Shown: piece after piece, positions 43,792 to 52,278 of the stretch
How the letters are laid out: the number at the start of each line of letters is the position of its first letter
Position numbering within the stretch: the stretch's first letter is position 1
NCBI GenBank assembly: GCA_964569295.1
Contig: CAZMVU010000009.1
Location: 1-52,497, forward strand
DNA from: CAZMVU01 sp964569295
Lineage (GTDB): Bacteria > Hydrogenedentota > Hydrogenedentia > Hydrogenedentales > JAGMZX01
DNA length: 52,497 nucleotides
Direction of reading: 5' to 3'
Program-made: the position numbers and the translations under genes
The notes under the pieces: generated by a model
The model's input: the letters and a program-made list of their open reading frames with translations, nothing else
Database searches by the model: none
Told to the model about the DNA's origin: nothing

Positions 43792-45012
43792 ATGGGCCGG
43801 GAACGCTATTTCCTCATACCACGGCGGCACGTGCCCATTGACCCCAATGAATGGCGCGAGATCGATGTTGTCCTCGAACATGCTCCCGAAGACGACCCCG
43901 CCACAGTCACCGCGTTTGAACGCGCGGTAGCCCACTACGTGGCCATGCCCGATGCCGCGTGCATCAACTCGGGCCGGCGCGGCATGGCGCTCATTTTCAG
44001 CCATCTCGGCATCGGCGCGGGGGATGAAGTCATCGTGCCGGCTTACACCCTGGGCGATCTGACGCCGCTCATTCAGGATTTCGGCGCGACGGTCGTGCCG
44101 GCTGACGTCGACCCCACCACCTTCAACGTTACTGCCGGCACCATTGCGCCGCGCATCACCGAACGGACCCGCGCAATTCTCGTTTTGCACAGCTTCGGTA
44201 CGCCCTGTGAACTGGATCCCATCCTGGCGCTCGCCGAAGCGCATGGACTGCCAGTCGTCGAGGACGCCGCCCATGGCCTGGGCGCCACATGCGGCGATGT
44301 GAAAATGGGCGCCCGCGGCTATGCGGGCTTTTTCAGTTTCGAGAGCACGAAACCAGTCAACACTTATGGCGGTGGGATGGTCGTCAGCCATGACACCGGG
44401 CTGGTCGAGCGCGTGCGCGCCGCCAACAGCGAACTCGAGTACGGTATGGGCACTGTGGCGGACAAGAGCGGGGCGCTGCGCACGGAACAACGCCTGTTTC
44501 GCAACGGCCTCGCATGGCCTTTTCTGCTGGGCCTGGCTATTCCGTGGACGCGCGCCCTGTTGAAGCGGCTCTACCGGGGGTCCTATGGCACCCCGCGGGC
44601 GCTGCGCTACTCCGCGTTTCAGGCGGGGCTCGGCCTGCGGCGGATGCAAACCCTCGAGGCGCGCATCGCCCAGCGCAACCACATTGCCGAGCGTTATCGT
44701 GCGGGCCTCAAACCGGGCATCCGGCTACAAGAAGTGCCGGCCGGCTGCCGCTCGACCTGGTACTTTCTCGTGGCGGCATTGCCCGTTGATGCCGCCCCCA
44801 TACGCCGCCGGCTTCTCTACCGATTCATCGATACGGGCGTCGAGGAGGAAGTGGCGGACGACATATCGGCCTTGCTCGGGCGCGATGACTGCCCCGAGGC
44901 ACGCAAGCTTTACAAGCGCGCGCTGGCATTGCCCATCTATGACGACATCGACAACACCACCATCGACCAGGTCGTGCGCGCGCTCAATAACCTGGTACCC
45001 GATACCCGGTAG
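43792..45012 (+). CDS. DegT/DnrJ/EryC1/StrS-family aminotransferase
   Basis: ATG 43792 behind GGAAGGAG gives 406 residues; an earlier in-frame TTG is less likely. The N-terminal motif INSGRRGMALIFSHLGIGAGDEVIVPAYT and the GLPVVEDAAHGLGA block are typical. The PLP lysine is Lys187 in FFSFESTKPVNTYGGG. It belongs to the sugar-nucleotide aminotransferases that make amino sugars of surface polysaccharides and antibiotics; the sugar is not determined. About 45 residues after the lysine the sequence has an extra basic and hydrophobic stretch (LAWPFLLGLAIPWTRALLKRL), longer than usual, that could touch the membrane. A TATAAT (43747-43752) lies upstream. Confidence 0.85.
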   Translation: MGRERYFLIPRRHVPIDPNEWREIDVVLEHAPEDDPATVTAFERAVAHYVAMPDAACINSGRRGMALIFSHLGIGAGDEVIVPAYTLGDLTPLIQDFGATVVPADVDPTTFNVTAGTIAPRITERTRAILVLHSFGTPCELDPILALAEAHGLPVVEDAAHGLGATCGDVKMGARGYAGFFSFESTKPVNTYGGGMVVSHDTGLVERVRAANSELEYGMGTVADKSGALRTEQRLFRNGLAWPFLLGLAIPWTRALLKRLYRGSYGTPRALRYSAFQAGLGLRRMQTLEARIAQRNHIAERYRAGLKPGIRLQEVPAGCRSTWYFLVAALPVDAAPIRRRLLYRFIDTGVEEEVADDISALLGRDDCPEARKLYKRALALPIYDDIDNTTIDQVVRALNNLVPDTR

Positions 45013-45144
45013 CGGCGGTTTTGGCCGTACTATCCCGCCCCTTCCGAATGGCTTCGGGTACTCGAACCGGCGCGGCCAGCTCATGGGCAACGTGCCGCCC
45101 GCGCACACAAACCACACCGGAACATTCAAGACGGCATCTGGCCT

Positions 45145-45837
45145 ATGACGAAGCGCTATGAAAAATCCGCGGCCCTGCGCGCCCGGCTCGAAAAGGCCTA
45201 CGAATGTATGGCCGCGCATTACGGCCCTACCCACTGGTGGCCGGGCGACACCCCGTTCGAGATCGCCATCGGCGCCATCCTCACCCAGAATACGGCATGG
45301 CGCAATGTCGAACAGGCCATCACCACCCTGAAGGCCCGGAACTTGCTCACCGTCGAGGCCATGTTGTCATGCCCTGCCGCGTGCCTCGAGCAGGCCATAC
45401 GCCCGACCGGCTATTTCCGCCAGAAGGCGAAGCGGCTGCAGACATTCTGCGCGTGGCTGCGCGCGCACTACGGCGGGGACATGGCCCGGATGGCGCAAGA
45501 ACCCCTCGATACGTTGCGCCCCGCCCTCCTTGCGATCAACGGAATCGGTCCGGAAACCGCAGACGACATTCTCCTCTACGCCTGCGGAAAGCCAGTCTTC
45601 GTGATCGATGCCTACACCCGGCGCATCGTCTCACGCCACGGCTGGGCGCCTGACAACCTGTCCTACGAAGCCCTTCGTGTCCTGTTCGAAGAGCACATGG
45701 AACCCGCTGTACACACCTTCCGTGAATACCATGGTCTTGTCGTCTATACCGCCAAAGCGTTCTGCCGAAAACGCGACCCGCTATGCGAAGGCTGTCCCCT
45801 CGAGCCATTGCTCCCGAAGGACGGCCCCCGCCGATAG
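45145..45837 (+). CDS. Endonuclease III-like DNA glycosylase (MagIII/COG2231 type)
   Basis: The 230-residue HhH-GPD protein begins MTKRYEKSAALRARLEKAYE. The helix-hairpin-helix reads NGIGPETADDILLYA with Glu137 where bifunctional endonuclease III has its catalytic Lys. The conserved Asp155 (VIDAYTRR) remains. A Cys-x6-Cys-x2-Cys set (Cys207, Cys214, Cys217) matches the FeS motif but the fourth Cys is replaced by hydrophobic residues. This fits monofunctional glycosylases such as MagIII that remove alkylated bases without lyase activity. The gene separates the DegT and HisH genes by chance rather than by function. Confidence 0.85.
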   Translation: MTKRYEKSAALRARLEKAYECMAAHYGPTHWWPGDTPFEIAIGAILTQNTAWRNVEQAITTLKARNLLTVEAMLSCPAACLEQAIRPTGYFRQKAKRLQTFCAWLRAHYGGDMARMAQEPLDTLRPALLAINGIGPETADDILLYACGKPVFVIDAYTRRIVSRHGWAPDNLSYEALRVLFEEHMEPAVHTFREYHGLVVYTAKAFCRKRDPLCEGCPLEPLLPKDGPRR

Positions 45838-45972
45838 CGGTATTCCCGCCCATTCCCCTGAAACCGACATATGCCTGCCGCAGTCTTAATGGGCGAATAA
45901 ACAGCAATCGCGGTCGTTTATGAGCGGCGTGCGCGCCGTCAATGACCGCCAACTCAGAAAGCGAGAGAGAGC

Positions 45973-46545
45973 ATGACAAAACTTCACAAGACCGTAACCG
46001 TTGTATTGGCCGCCACATGCATGGTGGCTGTGGGTGTGCTGTGGGCCGCTCCGGCGCATGCCGCCGGCGACGCTGTTGCCGACAAACTGCATGCCATGGT
46101 GGATGAGCTGAACTCCGAACAGCAGGCCGCACTCCTGCTCCTGCTCAGTTCACTCACAGCCGGCGAGGCCCCGGCCAGTATGGAAAAAGAACCCGCTGAC
46201 CCAGCCGCCGCCTTCGACTCGTATCTCGAAAAGTTCATGAAGGCCGCCAAGGATGAAGACATCGATGCGCTCCTGGGCATGGTCTCCGAAGACTTCTCGC
46301 ATCCGGAAGTGGGCGACAAGGCCGACCTGCGCGATTTCCTGCAGAACATTATCGATATGGGTTACGTCGCCATGTATGCCGATGAAATCGAATTCTACAC
46401 CGAGGATGCCGAATTCGAGCAGAACGGCGATGAAGTCATCATTTATCCCCTCGACGTACAAACCCCCATGGGCGATGCCACCATCGAACTCGTCGCCGTG
46501 TGGGAAGACGGTATGTACAAAATCTCCACCGCTGACATTTACTAG
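45973..46545 (+). CDS. Secreted NTF2-like protein, function unknown
   Basis: This 190-residue protein has a signal peptide ending APAHA (about 1-31). A short helical segment (DKLHAMVDELNSEQQAALLLLLSSL region) and a Pro/Ala linker follow. The C-terminal half (about 85-190) starts YLEKFMKAAKDEDIDALLGM and ends VAVWEDGMYKISTADIY, the layout of an NTF2/SnoaL-like cone fold. Such domains bind small molecules or act as scaffolds. No catalytic motif is recognised. A GAGAGAG ribosome site sits close to ATG 45973, and a terminator follows. Confidence 0.75.
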   Translation: MTKLHKTVTVVLAATCMVAVGVLWAAPAHAAGDAVADKLHAMVDELNSEQQAALLLLLSSLTAGEAPASMEKEPADPAAAFDSYLEKFMKAAKDEDIDALLGMVSEDFSHPEVGDKADLRDFLQNIIDMGYVAMYADEIEFYTEDAEFEQNGDEVIIYPLDVQTPMGDATIELVAVWEDGMYKISTADIY

Positions 46546-46572
46546 CACCTTCCTCCAATTCACTCATCAAAG

Positions 46573-46607
46573 GCCCCCGGCCCTGCCACGCGCAGGCCGC
46601 CGGGGGC
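46573..46607 (+). terminator. Rho-independent-like terminator
   Basis: GCCCCCGGC pairs with GCCGGGGGC, and an inner CTGC/GCAG stem extends the structure, 28 bp after the preceding stop; followed by gttctgattg. Confidence 0.7.
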
Positions 46608-46670
46608 GTTCTGATTGATGTACGTTGCGGATTCCAAGCCCGCCGCAGTCAGTGGAACAACCGCGTGAGC

Positions 46671-46682
46671 CTGCTATATACT
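46671..46682 (+). promoter_or_regulatory. Candidate promoter -10 of the HisH operon
   Basis: TATACT (46677-46682) overlaps CTGCTATATA, so a TG-extended -10 is possible; a weak TGGAAC lies 18 bp upstream (46653-46658). The start codon is 35 bp downstream. Confidence 0.4.
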
Positions 46683-46716
46683 GACGCGTATTGTTCACAG
46701 CGCAGGCGTACTTCCA

Positions 46717-47340
46717 ATGATTAGTATCATCAACTACGGTATCGGAAACCTCGAATCCATCGTGCGCGCCTTCCGTCAATGCACTGACGATGCCGTGCTC
46801 GCCACGGACCCGGAACAAGTCGAGCAGGCGCACCACATCGTCCTGCCGGGCGTGGGCTCGTTTGGCAAGGCCATGGACTACCTCCGCGCCTCGCCCCTGT
46901 TTCCCGTGCTCCTACACAAGGTGCTCGCAGAGAAAACGCCCGTGCTGGGCATTTGCCTTGGCTACCAGATGTTCACCAAGCACAGCGACGAGGGGGATTG
47001 CGCTGGCCTCGGTTGGATTGACGCGGTCACCCGGCGTTTACGTATCGAGCAGTCGGAACATCCCCTGAAGACGCCTCACATGGGTTGGAACGATCTCACC
47101 CACCAGAAGGAAAGCCCCCTTTTCAACAATATCCACGCGGCATCGTGTTTTTATTTCGCCCACTCCTACTGCGTACAGTGCGCTGATGCCGACGCGGTGC
47201 TCACCGAAACCACATATGGCCAGGACTTTGTATCCGCAGTGCACAAAGACAATATCTTCGGCACCCAATTCCACCCGGAAATGAGCCATGCAAACGGTTT
47301 ACAGCTCATCCGGAACTTTATTGGATACCGCCATGAATAA
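46717..47340 (+). CDS. hisH: HisH-like glutamine amidotransferase of a sugar-amidation module
   Basis: This 207-residue class I amidotransferase begins MISIINYGIGNLESIVRAFR. The catalytic triad is Cys80 (LGICLGYQMF), His186 and Glu188 (GTQFHPEMSH). In histidine synthesis HisH supplies ammonia to HisF. Here the partner HisF lacks one catalytic Asp and an N-acetyl-sugar amidotransferase gene follows, so it probably provides ammonia for converting an acetamido sugar into an acetamidino sugar (as hisH2 with wbpG in Pseudomonas). The stop overlaps the next start by 8 bases. Confidence 0.9.
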   Translation: MISIINYGIGNLESIVRAFRQCTDDAVLATDPEQVEQAHHIVLPGVGSFGKAMDYLRASPLFPVLLHKVLAEKTPVLGICLGYQMFTKHSDEGDCAGLGWIDAVTRRLRIEQSEHPLKTPHMGWNDLTHQKESPLFNNIHAASCFYFAHSYCVQCADADAVLTETTYGQDFVSAVHKDNIFGTQFHPEMSHANGLQLIRNFIGYRHE

Positions 47341-48154
47341 GGTGCGCGTCATACCGGTTCTCCTCCTGCGCGACTGGGGCCTCGAAAAGAGCATCCAGTT
47401 CGACAACGCCAAATACGTTGGCTGCCCCATCAACGCCGCCCGCGTATTCAACGGGAAGAACGTGGATGAACTCATTCTGCTCGACATTATCGCGACCCGG
47501 GAAAAGCGCGGGCCACAGGTGGAAGTGGTCCGCGAGATCGCCGAGGAATCCTTCATGCCTTTTACCGTGGGCGGCGGCATACGCTCAGTGGACATGATGT
47601 GGGACTTGCTCCAGGCTGGCGCCGACCGCGTGATCGTGAACTCGGCCGCGCTGGAAACCCCCGGGATTATCACCGAAGGCGCCGATCGATTCGGCAGCCA
47701 GTGTATGGTCGTCAGCATCGACGTACGCCGCAACCCCCAGGGCAACTACGAAGTTTTCACCCATGCCGGCACGAAAGCCACCGGCCGCGAGCCTGTCGAG
47801 GTTGCCCAGGCAATGCAGGCGGCGGGCGCGGGTGAGATTTTTCTCACCGCCATCGACCGCGACGGCACCATGGAAGGCTACGAGGTAGCACTCATCCGCC
47901 AGGTAGCCGATGCTGTGGATATCCCGCTTATCGCCTGTGGCGGCGCGGGCAGCGTGGCCCACTTGGCAGAAGCGGTCTACGATGGCCATGCATCCGCGGT
48001 AGCTGCCGGCGCCTTTTTCCTCTTTTACGGACGCCGCCGCACCGTGCTGATCACCTACCCGAAAGACGACGAATTACTCGAGCACTTCAAGCCGGAGCAC
48101 ATCCGGCCGAAAGACCCCGAACGCTTCATCGACATGAAGGCCAGCCGGATTTAG
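47333..48154 (+). CDS. hisF: HisF-like cyclase subunit of a sugar-amidation module
   Basis: ATG 47333 overlaps the end of hisH; the product has 273 residues. It is a TIM barrel with the HisF pattern VRVIPVLLLRDWGLEKS, FTVGGGIRS and LTAIDRDGTMEGYE. In the first motif canonical HisF has IPCLDV with the catalytic Asp11; here Leu11 stands there (PVLLL). The second Asp (IDRDG) is kept. This is the hallmark of the HisF2-type homologue used for ammonia transfer in surface-sugar amidination rather than histidine synthesis. Confidence 0.9.
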   Translation: MNKVRVIPVLLLRDWGLEKSIQFDNAKYVGCPINAARVFNGKNVDELILLDIIATREKRGPQVEVVREIAEESFMPFTVGGGIRSVDMMWDLLQAGADRVIVNSAALETPGIITEGADRFGSQCMVVSIDVRRNPQGNYEVFTHAGTKATGREPVEVAQAMQAAGAGEIFLTAIDRDGTMEGYEVALIRQVADAVDIPLIACGGAGSVAHLAEAVYDGHASAVAAGAFFLFYGRRRTVLITYPKDDELLEHFKPEHIRPKDPERFIDMKASRI

Positions 48155-48337
48155 GGGGAAGAGAGGGATCAGGGATCAGGGATCAGGAAGAAAAGAGCCC
48201 CTATGGAGGTTTCGGGAGGACGTTGCCCGCAACGTCTTCCGCGAATCTTCGACTGAAGACACGAAACCGACGAGCCGTGCCCGTGTTGGTCCGTGCTCGT
48301 TCGTGTTCTTTTTTCATAGCCAGGAGTACATGCCTTA
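48155..48337. other. Low-complexity spacer between hisF and the amidotransferase gene
   Basis: Three tandem GGGATCA copies (48165-48185) are followed by A/G-rich DNA and then CGTG-rich degenerate motifs (48280-48308) and a T-run. No gene is seen. Confidence 0.6.
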
Positions 48338-49486
48338 ATGACAACCACAGACACGCCGCAGATCTGCAGCCGGTGCGTGATGGACGCCACCGTGCCGGGC
48401 ATTCGCTTCGATAGCCAGGGCGTTTGCAATTACTGCCATATGCACGACAAGCTCGATGCAGCCTACCCCACGGGCGAGGAAGGCCGGCGCATTTTGCACG
48501 ATATGGCGAGTAAGATGCGCAAGGCTGGCCGCCACCGCAAATACGACTGCGTTGTCGGCGTTTCCGGCGGCCGCGACACGTCCTACTGCCTCTACTACAC
48601 GAAGGAGGTCATGGGCTTGCGCCCGCTCGCCGTACACTTTGACAACGGGTGGGACTCGGACATATCGAAAACGAACCTCGCCAAACTGTGCGACGGCCTC
48701 GATGTCGACCTGCACACCATCATTATGGACTGGCCCGAGTCCCGGGAACTGACCAACGTCACCATACGCGCCTGCGTACCTTATATCGACTTGACGGACG
48801 ACATCGGCATTGCCTCCGCACTCTACCGTACTGCGGAACAAGAGGGCGTGCGCTACATTATCCTCAGCCATTCGTTCCGTGAAGAAGGCGTGACCCCGCT
48901 CCTGTGGAATTATATCGACGGGCGCTACACCAAGGCACTCATAAAGCGGTTCTCGACCATGGAGTTCCAACATTTCAAGAATGTCGAGCTCCACCACATG
49001 CTCTACTGGCACCTCGTAAAACGCATCAAGGTTGTCAACATCACCAACTACTACGATGACGTAGGCGAGCATGTCGAGAAGATGCTGGCGGAAAAATATG
49101 GTTGGGTGGATACAGGCCAGCACCACATGGACAACGAGATGTTCGCCCTCGTTTACTACTACGCGCGCCACAAATTCGGCTTCGACTGGCGCGTGGTCGA
49201 GCTTTCGGCCAAGGTGCGCACCGGCGTCATAACCCGTCAAGAGGCCCTCGGCGCCCTGCAGAATCTACCCTGGTTCGAGAACGAGGAGATGGTGGGCTAC
49301 GCCCTCAAGAAGCAAGGCTTCTCTCGTGAAGAGTTCGACAGAATTCTCGAAGCGCCCAACAAGTATTTCACCGACTACCCCTCGTACTACCCGCTGCTAC
49401 GCACCATGAAGTGGCCCATCTGGTTGCTATGCCGCCTGCATGTGGTCCCCGGCCACGCCTACGAGAAATTCTTCGAGGCCATCTAA
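48338..49486 (+). CDS. N-acetyl sugar amidotransferase (WbpG/WbuX-type)
   Basis: The 382-residue protein begins with a Cys-x2-Cys ... Cys-x2-Cys pattern (Cys10, Cys13, Cys30, Cys33: CSRCVMDATVP, GVCNYC). The PP-loop ATP-pyrophosphatase motif is SGGRDTS (76-82). Family knowledge: these enzymes use ATP and HisH-derived ammonia to turn an acetamido group of a UDP-sugar or nonulosonate precursor into an acetamidino group, as WbpG, PseA and LegG-type proteins do. The order hisH-hisF-this gene supports the assignment. Confidence 0.92.
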   Translation: MTTTDTPQICSRCVMDATVPGIRFDSQGVCNYCHMHDKLDAAYPTGEEGRRILHDMASKMRKAGRHRKYDCVVGVSGGRDTSYCLYYTKEVMGLRPLAVHFDNGWDSDISKTNLAKLCDGLDVDLHTIIMDWPESRELTNVTIRACVPYIDLTDDIGIASALYRTAEQEGVRYIILSHSFREEGVTPLLWNYIDGRYTKALIKRFSTMEFQHFKNVELHHMLYWHLVKRIKVVNITNYYDDVGEHVEKMLAEKYGWVDTGQHHMDNEMFALVYYYARHKFGFDWRVVELSAKVRTGVITRQEALGALQNLPWFENEEMVGYALKKQGFSREEFDRILEAPNKYFTDYPSYYPLLRTMKWPIWLLCRLHVVPGHAYEKFFEAI

Positions 49487-49511
49487 CCGCCACCCGCGGA
49501 GGGAGCCCAGC

Positions 49512-50837
49512 GTGGAAACCGCGCCGACTATCGCACGCATCATAGACCGCGACTTCACCGTCGCCGTTGTCGGCTTGGGTTACGTCGGTCTGCCGCTCGT
49601 CATGGCCTTTGCCGATCAGGGCTTTCGTGTGCTCGGTCTCGACATCGATGCCGGGAAAGTAGCGCATGTCAACAAGGGCGAGAGCTATATCGGCCATATC
49701 GCCAGCACGCAAATCGCGCGGCTCGTGGACACGGGCGGCCTCACCGCCACCACCGACTTTGCCCGGTGCGCCGAGGCCGGCGCTGTCCTTATCTGCGTGC
49801 CCACGCCGCTCACCCGCCACCGCGTTCCCGATCTCACCTACATTGAAAACACGGCACACGCCATTGCGCCGCATCTGCGCCATGGACAACTCATCGTGCT
49901 CGAGTCGACCACCTATCCCACCACCACCGAGGAAATCCTCCGCAAAGCGCTCGAAACGGGCGGCCTCACCGCGGGAACCGACTTTTTCCTCGCCTATTCG
50001 CCCGAACGCGAGGACCCGGGAAACCCCGCCTTTGCGACCACGCGCATACCCAAAGTGGTGGGCGCCCTCGACGACACGTCGCTCGCGGTGGCAGATGCGC
50101 TCTACGCGCAAATAGTCCCTCAAACCGTGCCGGTAAGTTCCGCACGTACCGCGGAGGCGGTCAAGCTCACGGAGAATATCTTCCGCTCCGTGAATATCGC
50201 ACTCGTTAATGAGCTCAAGCTGTTGTACGAAAAGATGGGCATCGATATCTGGGAGGTGATCGAGGCGGCGAAAACGAAACCCTTTGGTTTTATGCCGTTC
50301 TATCCGGGGCCCGGCCTCGGCGGACACTGCATTCCCATCGACCCCTTTTACCTCGCCTGGAAAGCGCGCGAGTACGATTTCCCAACACGCTTCATCGAAC
50401 TCGCCGGCGAGATCAACACAGCCATGCCAAGCTATGTAGTAGACCGCCTGGGCAACGCGCTGAACGAGCAGGGCAAGAATCTGAAAAACGCGGCTATTCT
50501 CCTGCTCGGCCTGGCCTATAAGAAAAACGTGGGCGACCCGCGGGAAAGTCCGGCTGTCGTGCTCATGCGCCTCCTGCACGAAAAAAAGGCCCATGTCGCG
50601 TACTATGACCCCTACTTGCCCGTTATCCCGATCATGCGGCATTTCCCCGAGTTCCAGAACGAGCGCAGCATTGACTGGGATACCGCGAAAATCGCCGCCT
50701 ACGACGCCGTAGTCATCGTGACCGACCATGACTGCGTGGACTACGCAGCCCTCGTGGAAGCCGCTCCACTTATCATCGACACGCGCAACGCCACGCGCGG
50801 CATCCCGGGCGCTGAAAGCAAGGTCGTGCGCGCCTGA
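49512..50837 (+). CDS. UDP-N-acetylglucosamine 6-dehydrogenase-like (WbpA type)
   Basis: GTG 49512 has GGAGGGAG 6 nt upstream, giving 441 residues. The NAD site is VAVVGLGYVGLPLVMAFADQ. The catalytic Cys is Cys273 (GLGGHCIPIDPFYLAWKAR), with SARTAEAVKLTENIFRSVNIALVNEL. The VKLTENIFRSVNIALVNE and GGHCIPIDPFYL forms belong to UDP-GlcNAc/UDP-ManNAc dehydrogenases rather than UDP-glucose dehydrogenase (Ugd). It oxidises C6 to a carboxylate and supplies uronic-acid amino sugars for a surface polysaccharide. It follows the amidotransferase gene by 25 bp and probably shares its operon. Confidence 0.9.
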   Translation: METAPTIARIIDRDFTVAVVGLGYVGLPLVMAFADQGFRVLGLDIDAGKVAHVNKGESYIGHIASTQIARLVDTGGLTATTDFARCAEAGAVLICVPTPLTRHRVPDLTYIENTAHAIAPHLRHGQLIVLESTTYPTTTEEILRKALETGGLTAGTDFFLAYSPEREDPGNPAFATTRIPKVVGALDDTSLAVADALYAQIVPQTVPVSSARTAEAVKLTENIFRSVNIALVNELKLLYEKMGIDIWEVIEAAKTKPFGFMPFYPGPGLGGHCIPIDPFYLAWKAREYDFPTRFIELAGEINTAMPSYVVDRLGNALNEQGKNLKNAAILLLGLAYKKNVGDPRESPAVVLMRLLHEKKAHVAYYDPYLPVIPIMRHFPEFQNERSIDWDTAKIAAYDAVVIVTDHDCVDYAALVEAAPLIIDTRNATRGIPGAESKVVRA

Positions 50838-50913
50838 ATACGCCGCCAAGCCTCGGCGGACACGCCCCAAAACGAAGGTTACACAGCCCATCTCGGCAGC
50901 GCGCACCCCGTAG

Positions 50914-52278
50914 CTACGACTCCCGTTGCCAGGGAACCTTCCCCGCCTCGTTGATATGCTGGCGCAGCGTCTGGAAAAGTTCCTTATACATCCCATGGTT
51001 GCGCGCCAGCGGCTTTCGCTCTTGGGGATCGGCCGCGAGGTTGTAGAGTTCATAAGGCTCGAAGGGCGAGTTCTGCACAAGTTTGAAGTCGCCGCGCCGC
51101 GCGGCATAGTACGCCCGCCCACCATGGCCGCCGCCCTCGCGCCGCACCCAGAAGAGTGTGCGGCCGTCGAGGGACTGCCCTTTGCCGCGCAGGGTGGGCA
51201 GCAGGCTGACCCCCTCCACCTCATGCTTCACTTCAACCCCCGCAACACCGGCCGCCGTAGTGAAAAAGTCCATGGTCATACCCACGGCATCGCTCTCGCT
51301 GCCCGCTTCGATGTGGCCGGGCCACGCGGCGATCATCGGCACGCGGATGCCCCCTTCGTACATGTCCTGCTTCGCGCCGCGCCACGGGGCGTTGTTTGCG
51401 CCCACGTTGCCTTGTCCGCCGTTGTCCGACACGAAGAGGACCAGGGTGTCCTTTTCCTGGCCGGTGGCCTCGAGCGTATCGAGCACCTGCCCGATGCCAT
51501 GGTCCATGTGCTCGATGAGCGCCACCAGTTTTGCACGGTCCTCGCCCATATCCGGCTCGCGTGCCTTCACCTTCTCCAGCCAGTCTTCGGGCGGCTGGAT
51601 GGGCGTGTGCGGCGCATTGTAGGCCAGGTAGCAGAAGAAGGGTGCTTTGTTTTCCGCCCGCTCCTCGAGGTAATCGCAGGCCCACTGGGTAAAGAGGTCC
51701 GTAGCGTGGCCTTCAGGCTCGATCACTTCCCTGTTGCGGCGCATGTAGTTGACGTCATGGCGCAGGTGCGTGTAGTAATCGTCCATCATGTCGCCGAGCC
51801 AGCCGTGGAAGAAGTCGAAACCGCGGTCACTCGGGGTGTTCGGTGATTCCAGGCCCAAGTGCCATTTGCCGATGCAGGCAGAGTGGTAGCCTTGCTGTTC
51901 CAACACCTCCGGCAGCAGCACGGCATCCTCCGCGAGACGCCCCCAACTGTTTTCGCGGTGTGTGCGGATAACCCCCGGCACCCCCACGAGGTCCGGGTAG
52001 CGGCCCGTGAGCAACGAGGCGCGCGTCGGCGAACACACGGGACAATTCGCGTAGAACTGCGTGAACCGCATGCCCCGCGCCGCGAGTTGGTCGATACTGG
52101 GCGAATGCAAATCCGCCGCGCCGTAGCAGGAGAGATCGCCATACCCAAGGTCGTCCACGACGATCATGAGAATGTTCGGGCGCGTGTCCTGAGCGGCGAC
52201 CGCGCGGCCCGCCAATGAAGCCGCTGCCACGCCCGCAGCCGTAGTGCGCAGGAAGCTGCGCCGGGTAAGGGAATTCAT
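50914..52278 (-). CDS. Tat-exported sulfatase
   Basis: The 454-residue protein starts at ATG 52278 behind AAGGAG. The N-terminus has the twin-arginine signal TRRSFLRTTAAGVAAASLAG. The type I sulfatase motif is CSPTRASLLTGR with Cys82 as the residue converted to formylglycine, and metal and substrate motifs NILMIVVDDLGYGDLSCYG, GKWHLG, SDNGGQGNVGANNAP follow. It would remove sulfate esters from exported or captured glycans; target sugar unknown. It needs a formylglycine-generating enzyme or anSME, not found in the window. Convergent with the WbpA-like gene. Confidence 0.95.
   Translation of the reverse strand: MNSLTRRSFLRTTAAGVAAASLAGRAVAAQDTRPNILMIVVDDLGYGDLSCYGAADLHSPSIDQLAARGMRFTQFYANCPVCSPTRASLLTGRYPDLVGVPGVIRTHRENSWGRLAEDAVLLPEVLEQQGYHSACIGKWHLGLESPNTPSDRGFDFFHGWLGDMMDDYYTHLRHDVNYMRRNREVIEPEGHATDLFTQWACDYLEERAENKAPFFCYLAYNAPHTPIQPPEDWLEKVKAREPDMGEDRAKLVALIEHMDHGIGQVLDTLEATGQEKDTLVLFVSDNGGQGNVGANNAPWRGAKQDMYEGGIRVPMIAAWPGHIEAGSESDAVGMTMDFFTTAAGVAGVEVKHEVEGVSLLPTLRGKGQSLDGRTLFWVRREGGGHGGRAYYAARRGDFKLVQNSPFEPYELYNLAADPQERKPLARNHGMYKELFQTLRQHINEAGKVPWQRES

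Noticed and set aside
46717..48154. Histidine biosynthesis hisH-hisF
   Set aside because: No other his gene is adjacent, HisF lacks Asp11 and the next gene is an N-acetyl-sugar amidotransferase.
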